A stretch of 64,000 nucleotides of DNA from NCBI RefSeq assembly GCF_017592555.1, contig NZ_JAGFNS010000006.1:1-64000 (forward strand), read 5' to 3'. This document shows, in pieces, positions 24,780-34,142 of the stretch. The notes under the pieces were generated by a model, which saw only the letters and a list, made by a program, of their open reading frames with translations, searched no databases and was not told the DNA's origin. The stretch's first letter is position 1. Each line of letters begins with the position of its first letter. The translations under genes and the position numbers were made by a program. This stretch comes from Actinoplanes flavus. Its GTDB lineage: Bacteria > Actinomycetota > Actinomycetes > Mycobacteriales > Micromonosporaceae.

Positions 24780-24831
24780 AGCCCGCCGCGTTGCATCGGG
24801 GCCCGAGTTCCCGTTCGAAGGAGAAGAGATC

Positions 24832-25284
24832 ATGCGGTTGGCAATCGTGGGTGTGGCGCTCGCCCTGGTGCTCGGTGGCTGCGCGGGCGGAGAAAAGCCG
24901 TCGACGGCGCCGTCCGCCGACCCGGACGCCCGCAATCTGAGGTTCGCCCAGTGCCTGCGGGAGCAGGGTCTGGACGTGCCCGACCCGGAACCGGGCAAGG
25001 GCATGACGCTCAAGTTCGGGCCGGACAGCGACCAGCGCAAGGTGCAGGCCGCCATGGAGGCCTGCCGGGAGTGGGCGCCGTCCGGGGCGCTCGGCGGCGG
25101 CGCGCCCGACCCGAAGCAGGAGGAGCGGATGCGCGAGCAGTCCCAGTGCATGCGCGACAACGGGGTCGAGGCCTTCCCCGACCCGGAGAACGGCGGGATC
25201 CGCATCGACGGCGGCGTTGCCGAGGATCCCGACTTCGAGGCCGCCGAGAAGGCCTGCGCGTCGATCATGCAGGGTGCCCGATGA
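24832..25284 (+). CDS. Putative lipoprotein in an ABC-transporter operon
   Basis: Encodes 150 residues. The signal and lipobox LVLGGC (Cys at residue 17) predict membrane anchoring outside. Two similar Cys-containing units follow: FAQCLREQGLDVPDP with a later CREW, and QSQCMRDNGVEAFPDP with a later KACASIM, which looks like an internal duplication with one disulfide in each half. Proteins with this FAxCMRxxGxxxPDP pattern commonly accompany HlyD-like adaptors and MacB ABC transporters in actinobacteria. The ATG follows AAGGAGA and the stop overlaps the next start (ATGA). Confidence 0.85.
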   Translation: MRLAIVGVALALVLGGCAGGEKPSTAPSADPDARNLRFAQCLREQGLDVPDPEPGKGMTLKFGPDSDQRKVQAAMEACREWAPSGALGGGAPDPKQEERMREQSQCMRDNGVEAFPDPENGGIRIDGGVAEDPDFEAAEKACASIMQGAR

Positions 25285-26339
25285 GCGGTCGTACTCTCAC
25301 CGTGGTCGCCGGGGTGGTGGTGATCGCCTCGGCGGGCACGGCCGCGGTGCTGGTGGCCCGCCCCGAGGCGGGCGCCGGTTCCGGCGCGGAGAACCGGCTA
25401 CCGCCGGCCAGCGCCACGGTCAGCCGGCAGACGTTGCGCGAGTCGGTGGAGGCCGACGGGGAGCTGGGGTACGGGCCGACGCGTACCGCCGCGGCCCGGC
25501 GGAACGGGACCGTCACCTGGCTGCCGGACAGCGGCGCGACGGTGACCCGTGGGAAGCCGCTCCACCGCATCGACGACGATCCGGCCGTGCTGATGTACGG
25601 CACGACTCCCGCGTACCGGTCGTTGTCTCCCGGCGCGGAGGGCCGGGACGTCGCCCAGCTGGAACGCAACCTGGCCGCTCTCGGCTACGACGGCTTCACC
25701 GCCGACGACGAGTACACCTCCTCGACCGCTTCGGCGGTCGAACAGTGGCAGGAGGACAACGGGCTGCCGGAGACCGGGGTGGTCGCGCTGGGCCAGGTGG
25801 TCTTCGCCTCCGGCGCGGTCCGGGTGGACTCCCTGATCGCCGAGGTGGGCCAGGCCGTCGGGCCGGGCCGGGAGCTGCTCACCTGGACCCGTACCGGCAA
25901 GGTGATCACGGTACGCCTGGACGTGGCCGACGCCGCCGTGGCGAAGGTGGGCGCCGCCGCCGAGATCACCCTGCCCGGTGGGCGGACCACGACCGGGAAG
26001 GTCACCGAGACGGCCACCGTCATCGAGCCCGCGGAGAAGGCCGGCGACGACCCGACCACCGAGGCCGAGGTGCAGGTGACCCTCACCGACGCCAAGGTGG
26101 CCGGTGAGCTCGGGTCGGCGGCCGTGGACGTCACGTTCACCGCCGCCGAGCGCAGGAACGTGCTGACCGTGCCGGTGGCCGCGCTGCTCGCGGCGCCGGG
26201 CGGCGGCTTCCTGGTCGAGGTGGTCGACGGTGGCGCGGTACGCCGGGTGCCGGTGCGGACCGGGCTGTTCGCCGACGGCCGGGTCGAGGTGACCGGGGAC
26301 GGCCTGGCCGAGGGCATGACCGTGGGGGTGCCCGGATGA
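25281..26339 (+). CDS. Periplasmic-adaptor (HlyD/MacA-like) subunit with peptidoglycan-binding motif
   Basis: Encodes 352 residues. An N-terminal membrane segment (about 6-27) is followed by an adaptor hairpin/barrel region ([19 protein letters not shown]), a peptidoglycan-binding-1 type motif ([19 protein letters not shown], about 115-165) and barrel domains ending in [21 protein letters not shown]. In Gram-positive bacteria such subunits work with a MacB-type ATPase/permease to export or sense peptides at the membrane. Start and stop overlap both neighbours by ATGA, so the operon is tightly coupled. Confidence 0.9.
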   Translation: MSGRTLTVVAGVVVIASAGTAAVLVARPEAGAGSGAENRLPPASATVSRQTLRESVEADGELGYGPTRTAAARRNGTVTWLPDSGATVTRGKPLHRIDDDPAVLMYGTTPAYRSLSPGAEGRDVAQLERNLAALGYDGFTADDEYTSSTASAVEQWQEDNGLPETGVVALGQVVFASGAVRVDSLIAEVGQAVGPGRELLTWTRTGKVITVRLDVADAAVAKVGAAAEITLPGGRTTTGKVTETATVIEPAEKAGDDPTTEAEVQVTLTDAKVAGELGSAAVDVTFTAAERRNVLTVPVAALLAAPGGGFLVEVVDGGAVRRVPVRTGLFADGRVEVTGDGLAEGMTVGVPG

Positions 26340-27004
26340 TCGAGCTGATCGAGGTGTCCAAGACCTACCCGGGCGGGGTGACCGCGCTGGACCGGGTGAC
26401 CGCCCGTGTCGAGCCGGGTGAGCTGGTGGCCGTGGTCGGACCGTCCGGCTCCGGCAAGTCCACGGTGCTCAACCTGATCGGCACCCTGGACCGGCCCACC
26501 TCCGGCACGGTCCGCATCGACGGGCACGACGTGGCCGGACTGTCCGACCGGCGGCTGTCGGCGCTGCGGGCCACCCGCATCGGGTTCGTCTTCCAGCAGT
26601 TCCACCTGGCGGCCGGGACCAGCGCGCTGGACAACGTCGCGGACGGCCTGCTCTACCAGGGGATCCGGCGCCCGGAACGGCGGCGCCGGGCGGCCGAGGC
26701 CCTGGACCGGGTCGGTCTCGGCCATCGGCTGCGCCACGATCCGCACGAGTTGTCCGGCGGCGAGAAGCAGCGGGTGGCGATCGCCCGCGCGGTGGTCGGC
26801 CGGCCGCCGCTGCTGCTGGCCGACGAGCCGACCGGGGCGCTCGACTCCCGTTCCGGCGAGGGCGTCATGGAGCTGCTCACCGAACTCAACGAGGCCGGCA
26901 CCACGGTCGTGATCATCACGCACGACCGGGAGATCGCCGCGTCGCTGCCCCGCCAGATCCGGATGCGCGACGGCCGGGTGCTCACCGAGCGGGTGACGGC
27001 GTGA
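26336..27004 (+). CDS. ABC transporter ATP-binding protein (MacB/LolD type)
   Basis: Encodes 222 residues. Walker A is GPSGSGKST (about 37-45), the signature LSGGEKQR (about 138-145), Walker [10 protein letters not shown] and the switch His in VVIITHDRE. Length and sequence match the LolD/MacB ATPase family. It energises the permease encoded next, whose start overlaps its stop. Confidence 0.95.
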   Translation: MIELIEVSKTYPGGVTALDRVTARVEPGELVAVVGPSGSGKSTVLNLIGTLDRPTSGTVRIDGHDVAGLSDRRLSALRATRIGFVFQQFHLAAGTSALDNVADGLLYQGIRRPERRRRAAEALDRVGLGHRLRHDPHELSGGEKQRVAIARAVVGRPPLLLADEPTGALDSRSGEGVMELLTELNEAGTTVVIITHDREIAASLPRQIRMRDGRVLTERVTA

Positions 27005-28191
27005 GGCCGGCCCGGATGCCGTTCGCCGACGTGGTCCGGGTCGGCGGGGTCGGCCTGCGGACCCGGCCGATGCGGGCGTTCCTGTCCGCGCTGGGCATCG
27101 CCATCGGCATCGCCGCCATGGTTGCGGTGGTCGGGATCTCGTCGTCGTCCGGCGCCGAACTCGACCGCACCCTGTCCGCGCTCGGCACCAACCTGCTGAC
27201 CGTCCAGCCCGGCAACACCATCCTCGGCGAGGAGGCGGAACTGCCGCTGGAGGCGGAGTCGATGATCGGGCGGGTGGACGCGGTGGAGCGGCTGTCCGCC
27301 ATCGGGCGGGTCGACGGCGCCAAGGTGTACCGGTCGGCGGAGATCCCGGAGGCGCAGACCAACGGCCTGGTGGCGTACGCGGCCCGGGAGAGCCTGCCCG
27401 GCACGGTCGGCGCGACCCTGCGCGACGGGGTCTGGCTGAACGCGGCGACCGGCGGCTACCCGGCCGTGGTGCTCGGCGCGGACGCGGCCCGGCGGCTCGG
27501 CATCGGCGCGGCCGGGCCGGACACCCAGATCCTCGTCGGCGGCGTCCGGTGCACCGTCGTGGGCATCCTGGACCCGGTGCCGCTCGCCGCCGAACTGGAC
27601 AGCGCCGTCCTGCTCGGCTGGCCGGCCGCGATCCGGTGGCTGGACTTCGACGACCACGCCACCACGGTCTACACCCGGTCGGTGGAGAGCCGCCTGGAAG
27701 AGGTGCGTGAGCTGCTTCCGGCGACCGCGAACCCGGCCGCCCCCAACGAGGTGAGCGTGTCCCGGCCGTCCGACGCGCTGGCCGCCAAGCAGGCCACCAA
27801 CCAGGCGTTCGCCGGGCTGCTGCTCGGCGTCGGGGCGGTGGCGTTGCTGGTCGGCGGCGTCGGGGTGGCCAACACGATGGTCATCTCGGTGCTGGAGCGG
27901 CGCCCGGAGATCGGCCTGCGGCGGGCGCTGGGCGCCACCCGGGAGCAGGTGCGGGTCCAGTTCCTGGCCGAGTCGCTTCTGCTGTCGGCGCTCGGCGGGG
28001 CGGGTGGCGTGCTGTCGGGGGTGGTCGTGACGGTCGGTTACGCCGCGTACGAGCAGTGGCCGTGGGTGATTCCCGAGTGGGCGCTCGCCGGAGGGCTGGC
28101 CGCCACCCTCCTCATCGGCGGGGTGGCCGGACTCTACCCAGCGGTACGCGCCGCTCGGCTCTCCCCGACGGCGGCCCTCCAATCGCCTTAA
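27001..28191 (+). CDS. ABC transporter permease (MacB/FtsX type)
   Basis: Encodes 396 residues. An N-terminal membrane helix (about 22-45, [20 protein letters not shown]) is followed by a large extracytoplasmic MacB-PCD domain (about 50-255) and three C-terminal helices (about 275-300, 320-348, 358-380), the FtsX-like layout. Before the last helices it has the conserved [19 protein letters not shown]. The GTG start overlaps the ATPase stop. With the adaptor and lipoprotein genes it forms one operon facing the two-component system. Confidence 0.94.
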   Translation: MRPARMPFADVVRVGGVGLRTRPMRAFLSALGIAIGIAAMVAVVGISSSSGAELDRTLSALGTNLLTVQPGNTILGEEAELPLEAESMIGRVDAVERLSAIGRVDGAKVYRSAEIPEAQTNGLVAYAARESLPGTVGATLRDGVWLNAATGGYPAVVLGADAARRLGIGAAGPDTQILVGGVRCTVVGILDPVPLAAELDSAVLLGWPAAIRWLDFDDHATTVYTRSVESRLEEVRELLPATANPAAPNEVSVSRPSDALAAKQATNQAFAGLLLGVGAVALLVGGVGVANTMVISVLERRPEIGLRRALGATREQVRVQFLAESLLLSALGGAGGVLSGVVVTVGYAAYEQWPWVIPEWALAGGLAATLLIGGVAGLYPAVRAARLSPTAALQSP

Positions 28192-28286
28192 ACCTTACCG
28201 CTATCTGGAGATATAGAAGAACATTTCTGCTATCGGGAGCTAATCTTGGCGGTATCCGATGTGATCCGTGGCAGGCGGTGGCGCGC

Positions 28287-29234
28287 ATGTCCGAGCGGAG
28301 ATCAGTGGTGCGGCAGCGGCAGCTGGAGCCGACGCTCTGTCACCTGATTCGAGCGATGACGGTGTCGCACGCCCGGGTTCGCCGTCTCGCTGCGCTACGG
28401 ATCGCCATCTCGGTCACGCTCGCCGCGCTCGGGCTCTGCACGGTCTTCGCCGGTTCGCTGAACTCGACGCCGTTCATCCGCTCGCTGAGCATCACGGTGA
28501 CCGTGGCCGGGGCGTTCTGGGCGCTGGTCTACTCGTTCGGGCTGTCGTCCTGGGCGCAGCAGGAGCTCCGCCGTGCCGCACTGCTCCAGGAGGCCTTCGA
28601 GGTGCGGCTGTTCCACCTGCGGTGGAATCACGTGCTGGCCGGTGACGAGGTGCCGGCCGAGGACGTGCACAAGCTGAGCAGCCGGTTCCGCGGTTCGGAG
28701 ACCTCGTTGCGGGCGTCGTACGCGATGCCGAACCTGCCGTCCCCGTTCGACGTGCTGATCCGTCAGCAGCTCAACCTCGCCTGGGGCGGCCGGGTCCGCC
28801 GCCGGTACGCCAAGGCCGTCCTGGTCGGGTTGCTCGCCTGGGCCGGGGTCGGTCTGCTGACGGCGATGCTCCGCGACTCGACGGTCACCGACTTCGTGGT
28901 CCAGTGGTGTGTCCCGTCGCTCGGCATGCTGATGCTGGGCTGGGACACGTTCCGCGAGCAGCGCGGCATCTACGACGAACGGCGCCGGGTGGCCCGCTGG
29001 TCCCGGTCCCGCTGCCTGCAGAGCGCGGCGACCGCCCAGGACCCGGTGGTGACCCAGGACCTGTGGCTGCTGGCCCGGCAGGTGCAGGACCAGCTCTTCC
29101 TGGCCCGGCGGCGGGCGCCCCGGGTGCCGTCGTGGTTCTTCCACCGCTACTTCGTCCAGGACAGCAGCGACTTCACGGCCGGTCTGGCCGAGACCCGCCG
29201 GGATCTGCTGAACGCCGGCCTGCGCCGGTCGTGA
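28287..29234 (+). CDS. S-4TM-like putative pore-forming membrane protein (orphan)
   Basis: Encodes 315 residues with four predicted membrane helices (about 36-60, 68-90, 180-200 and 207-228). The arrangement matches the S-4TM family: an N-terminal RQRQLEP...MTVSHARVR region, helix pair 1-2, LLQEAFEVRLFHLRWN, then a loop leading to FDVLIRQQLNLAWGGRVRRR, helix pair 3-4, and a C-terminal coiled region ending LARQVQDQLFLARRRAPRVP and SWFFHRYF. S-4TM proteins are proposed pore-forming effectors linked to SMODS nucleotidyltransferases (CBASS-like immunity). No such enzyme is adjacent. I rely on pattern recognition for the family. ATG 28287 is used; earlier in-frame sequence runs over the permease gene. 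It abuts the convergent TetR gene. Confidence 0.65.
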   Translation: MSERRSVVRQRQLEPTLCHLIRAMTVSHARVRRLAALRIAISVTLAALGLCTVFAGSLNSTPFIRSLSITVTVAGAFWALVYSFGLSSWAQQELRRAALLQEAFEVRLFHLRWNHVLAGDEVPAEDVHKLSSRFRGSETSLRASYAMPNLPSPFDVLIRQQLNLAWGGRVRRRYAKAVLVGLLAWAGVGLLTAMLRDSTVTDFVVQWCVPSLGMLMLGWDTFREQRGIYDERRRVARWSRSRCLQSAATAQDPVVTQDLWLLARQVQDQLFLARRRAPRVPSWFFHRYFVQDSSDFTAGLAETRRDLLNAGLRRS

Positions 29235-29897
29235 TCACCCGCGGCGGGGCGCCGGCCCCGACGCCCCGCCGCTCTCGGGTGGCCGGCCGAGGCGGGCGGC
29301 GAGGCCGTCGACGAACATCAGCAGGGCGAACTCGAAGCTGTCCCGGTCGACCGCGTCGGCGTGCTCGCGCAGCCGGTGCGCGTCGGCGAGGGACGGGTAA
29401 CGGTCCAGGTAGACCTGCACGTCGTCGACGAACCCGCGGGAGAAGGAGCCCATCGCCGCGCCGAGGACCAGGTACTTCGTGGAGGCGCCGATCATCGTGG
29501 CCTCCCGTGGCGGCCAGCCGGCGGCGACCAGGCCGCCGTGGATGGCGTCGGCGCGGCGCAGCGAGGCGTCCCGCTGGCCGGGGCCGCGGGCCAGGAACGG
29601 GACGATGTTGGGGTGCTCGGCGAGCGCCGCCCGGTAGGAGCGGGCCCAGGTGAGCAGGCCCTCCCGCCAGCCGTGGGTGAAGGCGGTGACGTCCACCTTC
29701 TCCATGATCTCGCTGGCCACGTCGTCGAGCAGGTGCTCCTTGGTGGGGTAGTGGAAGTACAGCGCGGGGGCGCTCACCCCGAGGGCGGCCGCCAGCTTGC
29801 GCATGCTCAGCCCGTCCAGCCCCTCCCGGTCGATGATCTCCAGGGCGGAGGCGCGGATGCCGGCCTGGCTCAGCAGCGGCGTCGTCGGCCGGGGCAT
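29235..29897 (-). CDS. TetR-family transcriptional regulator
   Basis: Encodes 220 residues. The N-terminal helix-turn-helix is typical: ASALEIIDREGLDGLSMRKL, then AALGVSAPALYFHYPTKEHLLDD. The C-terminal ligand domain resembles the TetR_C group with conserved hydrophobic helices. The gene is divergent from an acyl-CoA dehydrogenase operon and a palindromic site lies between them, so it probably represses that operon and itself, with an acyl-CoA as likely ligand. Confidence 0.93.
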   Translation of the reverse strand: MPRPTTPLLSQAGIRASALEIIDREGLDGLSMRKLAAALGVSAPALYFHYPTKEHLLDDVASEIMEKVDVTAFTHGWREGLLTWARSYRAALAEHPNIVPFLARGPGQRDASLRRADAIHGGLVAAGWPPREATMIGASTKYLVLGAAMGSFSRGFVDDVQVYLDRYPSLADAHRLREHADAVDRDSFEFALLMFVDGLAARLGRPPESGGASGPAPRRG

Positions 29898-29921
29898 GCG
29901 GTCCTCCCAGGGACTTGGTCC

Positions 29922-29941
29922 AACTAACGGTGTTAAGTTAG
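29922..29941. promoter_or_regulatory. Putative TetR operator
   Basis: The sequence AACTAACGGTGTTAAGTTAG contains the palindrome TAACGGTGTTA and a wider CTAAC/GTTAG pair. It is unusually AT-rich for this genome and lies 25 bases before the TetR start and 48 bases before the dehydrogenase start, fitting dual control. Confidence 0.65.
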
Positions 29942-29988
29942 CATGGCCCGAGAAACCTGACAGTGTTCAGTAAATCCAGGGAGTCGCC

Positions 29989-31137
29989 GTGGATCTCAGC
30001 CTGACGGCGGAGCAGCAGCAGTTCCGTGATCTCGCCCGCGAGTGGGTCGACCGGGAGGTGGTGCCGCACGCGGGAGAGTGGGACCGCGCCGAACAGGTCG
30101 ACACGAAGATCGTCGGCAAACTCGCCGACCTGGGCTTTCTCGGCCTCGGAATCGACGAGGCGTGGGGCGGCTCGGGTGGGGACTTCCTCACCTACGCCCT
30201 TATGATGGAGGAGCTCGGTCGCGGCGACACCTCGGTGCGCGGCATCGTGTCGGTCTCGCTGGGCCTGGTCGCCAAGAGCATCCAGGCGTACGGGACGTCG
30301 TCCCAACGAGAGAGATGGCTGCCGGCCCTGTGCTCCGGCGAGATCCTCGGCTGCTTCGGGCTCACCGAGCCCGGCACCGGCTCGGACGCCGGCTCGCTGA
30401 TCACCAGGGCGGTCCGCGACGGCGACGACTGGGTGCTCTCCGGTGAGAAGATCTTCATCACCAACGGCACCTGGGCCGGCGTGGCGCTGATCTTCGCGCG
30501 TACCGGTGGGCCGGGCCCGAAGGGCATCACCGCCTTCCTGGTGCCGACGGATGAAGCCGGATTCGTCCGGAATGAGATCAAGGGCAAGCTCGGCCTGCGC
30601 GGCCAGGCGACCGCGTCGATCAGCCTCGACGAGGTCAGAGTGGGTGACGACGCCCGTCTCGGTGCCGAGGGAGACGGCTTCACGATCGCGATGACCGCGC
30701 TGGACAAGGGCCGGATCGCGGTGGCCTCGGGCTCGGTCGGCCTGGCCCGCGGCTGTCTCGAGGCTTCGATCGCCTATGCGAAGGACCGCACCCAGTTCGG
30801 CAAACCGATCGCCGGCTACCAGCTGGTCCAGGAGATGATCGCCGACATGGCGGTCGAGACCGACGCCGCCCGCCTGCTCGTCTGGCGCGCCGCCGACCTG
30901 GTCGACCGGGGGCTGCCGTTCCGGACCGAGGCGTCGATGGCCAAGCTGTTCGCCACCGAGAGCGCCGTCAAGGCCGCCAACCAGGCCATCCAGATCTTCG
31001 GAGGGTATGGCTACGTCGACGAGTTCCCGGTCGGCAAGGCCATGCGCGACGCCCGCGTCACCACCCTCTACGAGGGCACCAGCCAGATCCAGAAACTGCT
31101 CATCGGCCGTGCGCTGACCGGGATCAGCGCGTTCTGA
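29989..31137 (+). CDS. Acyl-CoA dehydrogenase
   Basis: Encodes 382 residues of the FAD-dependent acyl-CoA dehydrogenase family, which introduces a trans-2 double bond into acyl-CoA. Signatures are CFGLTEPGTGSDAGSL (about 118-133), KDRTQFGKPIAGYQLVQ and QIFGGYGYVDEFPVGKAMRD. The catalytic Glu is present in LYEGTSQIQKLLIGRAL near the C-terminus. The start is GTG 29989 with AGGGAG before it. It leads an operon with a reductase and a second dehydrogenase, likely for breakdown of a fatty or branched acyl substrate. Confidence 0.94.
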   Translation: MDLSLTAEQQQFRDLAREWVDREVVPHAGEWDRAEQVDTKIVGKLADLGFLGLGIDEAWGGSGGDFLTYALMMEELGRGDTSVRGIVSVSLGLVAKSIQAYGTSSQRERWLPALCSGEILGCFGLTEPGTGSDAGSLITRAVRDGDDWVLSGEKIFITNGTWAGVALIFARTGGPGPKGITAFLVPTDEAGFVRNEIKGKLGLRGQATASISLDEVRVGDDARLGAEGDGFTIAMTALDKGRIAVASGSVGLARGCLEASIAYAKDRTQFGKPIAGYQLVQEMIADMAVETDAARLLVWRAADLVDRGLPFRTEASMAKLFATESAVKAANQAIQIFGGYGYVDEFPVGKAMRDARVTTLYEGTSQIQKLLIGRALTGISAF

Positions 31138-31154
31138 GACAGGGGATTCGCCAT

Positions 31155-31904
31155 ATGAGTCGGGTAGCCATCGTCACCGGCGCCGCGCGCGGCATCGGCG
31201 CGGCCACCGCCATCCAGTTCGCCCGCGAGGGCGCCGCCGTCGCGGTGCTCGACCTCGACGAGCCGGCCTGCGCCGAGACCGTCGACCGGATCCGGTCGTC
31301 CGGCGGCACCGCCGTCGCGTTCGGCTGCGACGTCTCCGACGAGGCCCAGGTCGACGCGGTGATCAACAAGGTCGCCGGTGAGCTGGGCGGGGTGGACGTG
31401 CTGGTGAACAATGCCGGAGTGCTCCGCGACAACCTGCTGCACAAGATGTCCGCGTCGGACTGGGACATCGTGATGAACGTGCACCTGCGCGGCGCGTTCC
31501 TGTGCAGCCGGGCGGCGCAGCGGCACATGGTCCCGAAGCGGTCCGGCAAGATCGTCAACACGTCGAGCGTGTCCGCGCTCGGCAACCGTGGCCAGGCCAA
31601 CTACTCGGCCGCGAAGGCCGGCATCCAGGGCCTCACCCGGACGCTGGCCATGGAGCTCGGCCCGTTCAACATCAACGTCAACGCGGTGGCGCCCGGCTTC
31701 ATCGTCACCGAGATGACCGACGCGACCGCGGCCCGGGTGGGCGTCTCGGCCGCCGACATGCGGGCCAAGGCCGCCGAAATCACCCCGCTGCGCCGGGTCG
31801 GCCGCCCGGAGGACGTGGCCCGGGTGGTCGCGTTCCTGGCCAGTGACGCGGCATCCTTTGTCACCGGCCAGACGATTTACGTCGACGGCGGACGCCGTCT
31901 CTAG
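31155..31904 (+). CDS. SDR-family oxidoreductase (FabG-like 3-oxoacyl reductase)
   Basis: Encodes 249 residues. Classical SDR motifs are all present: cofactor site TGAARGIG (about 7-14), NNAG (about 87-90), catalytic Ser in NTSSVSALGN, YSAAK (Tyr about 153, Lys 157), and the C-terminal FVTGQTIYVDGGRR. FabG-like members reduce 3-oxoacyl or oxidise 3-hydroxyacyl thioesters with NAD(P). Placed between two acyl-CoA dehydrogenases, it probably handles the 3-hydroxy/3-oxo step of the same pathway. Confidence 0.94.
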   Translation: MSRVAIVTGAARGIGAATAIQFAREGAAVAVLDLDEPACAETVDRIRSSGGTAVAFGCDVSDEAQVDAVINKVAGELGGVDVLVNNAGVLRDNLLHKMSASDWDIVMNVHLRGAFLCSRAAQRHMVPKRSGKIVNTSSVSALGNRGQANYSAAKAGIQGLTRTLAMELGPFNINVNAVAPGFIVTEMTDATAARVGVSAADMRAKAAEITPLRRVGRPEDVARVVAFLASDAASFVTGQTIYVDGGRRL

Positions 31905-31920
31905 CAAGAAGGATTTATCC

Positions 31921-33078
31921 ATGCGTCGTACCGTCTTCAACGAGGACCACGAAGCGTTCCGGCAGACCCTGCGCGACTTCATCGAGACCGAGGTCGTGCC
32001 CCGCTACGACCAGTGGTTCGTCGACGGCCAGGTCCCGCGGGACTTCTACAAGCAACTGGCCGAGCTCGGCCTGTTCGGCATCGAGGTGCCGGAGGAGTAC
32101 GGCGGCGCCGGCATCGACAGCTTCAAGTTCGCCGCCATCCAGACCGAGGAGACCATGCGCGCCGGCGTCTCGTTCGGCGCGGCCGGGGCACACGTGGCGC
32201 TCGGCCTGCCCTACCTGCTGGACCTCGGCACCGAGGAGCAGAAGCGGCGCTGGCTGCCCGACTTCGTCTCCGGCGACACGATGTACGCGCTGGCTATGAC
32301 GGAGCCGGGCACCGGCAGCGACCTGGCCGGCATGAGCACGACGGCGAAACTGTCCGAGGACGGCACGCACTACCTGCTCAACGGCGCGAAGACCTTCATC
32401 ACCGGTGGTGTCCTCGCCGACCGGGTGATCGTCTGCGCCCGTACCTCGCCGCCGAAGCCCGACGACCGCCGCTACGGCATCACCCTGCTGAACGTCGACA
32501 CGACGCTGCCCGGCTACTCGGTCGGCCGCAAGCTGGACAAGCTCGGCCTGCGTACCTCGGACACCGCGGAGCTGGCCTTCGTCGACGTGCGGGTTCCGGT
32601 CGGCGACCGGCTCGGCGAGGAGAACAAGGGCTTCTACTACCTCGGCAAGAACCTGCCGAAGGAGCGCCTCAGCATCGCCTACGGGGCGTACGCGCAGGCC
32701 GCCGCCGCGGTCCGGTTCGCCACCCAGTACGTGCGGGACCGCAAGGTCTTCGGGCAGGCGGTCGCCGGCTTCCAGAACACCAAGTTCGAGCTGGCCGCCT
32801 GCCAGGCCGAGGTGGACGCCGCACAGGCCGTCGCCGACCGCGCCCTGGAGGCGCTCGACGCGGGCGAGCTGACCGCGGCGGAGGCGGCGTCGGCGAAGCT
32901 GTTCTGCACCGAGGTGGCGCACCGGGTCATCGACCGCTGCCTGCAGCTGCACGGCGGCTACGGCTTCATCAACGAGTACCCGATCGCCCGCCTCTACGCC
33001 GACAACCGGGTCAACCGGATCTACGGCGGCACGTCCGAGGTGATGAAGATGATCATCGCCAAGGACATGGGCCTTTAA
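31921..33078 (+). CDS. Long-chain-type acyl-CoA dehydrogenase
   Basis: Encodes 385 residues. It matches the long-chain branch: MRRTVFNEDHEAFRQTLRDF at the start, YALAMTEPGTGSDLAGM, RDRKVFGQAVAGFQNTKFEL and LHGGYGFINEYPIARLYADN. The medium-chain-type catalytic Glu is replaced (RIYGGTSEVMK has Gly), as in long-chain enzymes where the base sits on another helix; the corresponding helix here (AVRFATQYVRDRK) shows no obvious Glu either, so the base should be checked on a model. ATG 31921 lies 16 bases after the reductase stop with AAGAAGGA before it. It is the last gene of the operon. Confidence 0.93.
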   Translation: MRRTVFNEDHEAFRQTLRDFIETEVVPRYDQWFVDGQVPRDFYKQLAELGLFGIEVPEEYGGAGIDSFKFAAIQTEETMRAGVSFGAAGAHVALGLPYLLDLGTEEQKRRWLPDFVSGDTMYALAMTEPGTGSDLAGMSTTAKLSEDGTHYLLNGAKTFITGGVLADRVIVCARTSPPKPDDRRYGITLLNVDTTLPGYSVGRKLDKLGLRTSDTAELAFVDVRVPVGDRLGEENKGFYYLGKNLPKERLSIAYGAYAQAAAAVRFATQYVRDRKVFGQAVAGFQNTKFELAACQAEVDAAQAVADRALEALDAGELTAAEAASAKLFCTEVAHRVIDRCLQLHGGYGFINEYPIARLYADNRVNRIYGGTSEVMKMIIAKDMGL

Positions 33079-33100
33079 AGATCAACACCATGTCGGGGTA

Positions 33101-33133
33101 CGGGGTGGACAGTCAACCGACCAATCCACCCCG
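33101..33133 (+). terminator. Possible terminator hairpin after the acyl-CoA dehydrogenase operon
   Basis: CGGGGTGGA pairs perfectly with TCCACCCCG across a 15-base loop, 23 bases after the operon's last stop. There is no T-run. Confidence 0.45.
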
Positions 33134-33224
33134 TCCCACCGGTTCCGCCCGGCCGCTGCCCACTCCAGGCCGCGGCGCGGCCGCCGGGCCGAAGCGGTGG
33201 TCCGGCCAAAAAGCCGTCCCGCGG

Positions 33225-33412
33225 TAACCGCCACCTCAACGGCGAGACAGCGGCGACCGTCCCCCTCCCCATCGCGCGGCGGCACACCGTCGCCGTCCCA
33301 TCGCCCGGCGGCGATCGTCGCCGTCTCGGCCGAGCGGCAGCGGGACCGTCTCCGTCTCAACCGCGTGCCGGCGGTGGCCGTCTCCGTTTCCATCGCGTGG
33401 CGGCGGTGACCG
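33225..33412. repeat. Degenerate ~30-bp GC-rich repeats
   Basis: Variants of CCATCGCGCGGCGG followed by GACCGTCGCCGTC recur about every 29-31 bases, at least five times. The last two run into the 3' end of the minus-strand membrane protein gene, where they encode its Arg/Pro-rich tail. The repeats fill the gap between convergent genes. Confidence 0.6.
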
Positions 33413-34118
33413 CCACCAGGTAGACGGTCAGGCCGCCGGCCAGGGCGATCGCCGCCTGCTCGCCCCAGTCGCCGGCCGGCGTCGTCGGATAGGGCGGCCA
33501 GACGTCCAGCGACCGGCCCGCCGAGGCGATCGCGGTGGCCGCGGCCAGCGGCGGGACCAGCCACAGCAGCGTCACCGGGATGCTCCCCTCGTCGTCCTGC
33601 GACAGGCCGGCCGCGGTGACCACCAGCCAGGCGGCCACCAGCAGGATCGTCACCACCACCCCCGGCCGTCGCGGCAGCAGCCGGGACAGGCCGGCACCCA
33701 GCAGTGCATACAGGGGGAACGCCAGGAGCAGCGCCCAGTAGGGCGGGCTCTCCAGCACGGCCGGCTCCCACAGCACCCGGCCGTCGGTACCGGCCCTCAG
33801 CCGTTCCCCACCGGCCGCCCAGGCCGTCACCATCACCGCCGACCCGAGCGCCATGCCCGTCGCGGCCGCGACACCCAGCGCGACCGGGAGCCGGTGCCGC
33901 CGCCCGATCAGCGCCCCGGCGACCAGGGCGAGCATGTGCCCGGCGAGCACCCCGGAGGTCCGCCGCATCACCTCGGTGACGTAGCGCCACTCCCACTGCT
34001 GCTCGTCCCCCTGCGGGTCATAGTTGACGAACCCGATGTAGAAGCCGTCGTTGACCGGCATCAACACCAGCGCGAGCAGCACCCCGGCCGGAACCGCCCA
34101 CACCACCGGATGCCGCAT
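33357..34118 (-). CDS. Multipass membrane protein, unknown function
   Basis: Encodes 253 residues with about six hydrophobic segments (about 5-22, 54-72, 80-100, 126-145, 152-172, 180-195, 222-240). A hydrophilic loop with YDPQGDEQQWEWRYVTEV follows the first segment. I do not recognise a family. The start is the ATG at 34118, 24 bases from the divergent cyclodeaminase gene. The last residues (RWKRRRPPPARG) are encoded by the degenerate repeat, so the tail length may vary between strains. Confidence 0.7.
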   Translation of the reverse strand: MRHPVVWAVPAGVLLALVLMPVNDGFYIGFVNYDPQGDEQQWEWRYVTEVMRRTSGVLAGHMLALVAGALIGRRHRLPVALGVAAATGMALGSAVMVTAWAAGGERLRAGTDGRVLWEPAVLESPPYWALLLAFPLYALLGAGLSRLLPRRPGVVVTILLVAAWLVVTAAGLSQDDEGSIPVTLLWLVPPLAAATAIASAGRSLDVWPPYPTTPAGDWGEQAAIALAGGLTVYLVAVTAATRWKRRRPPPARG

Positions 34119-34142
34119 GGTTCGCACTCTAGGGTGAGCGGC

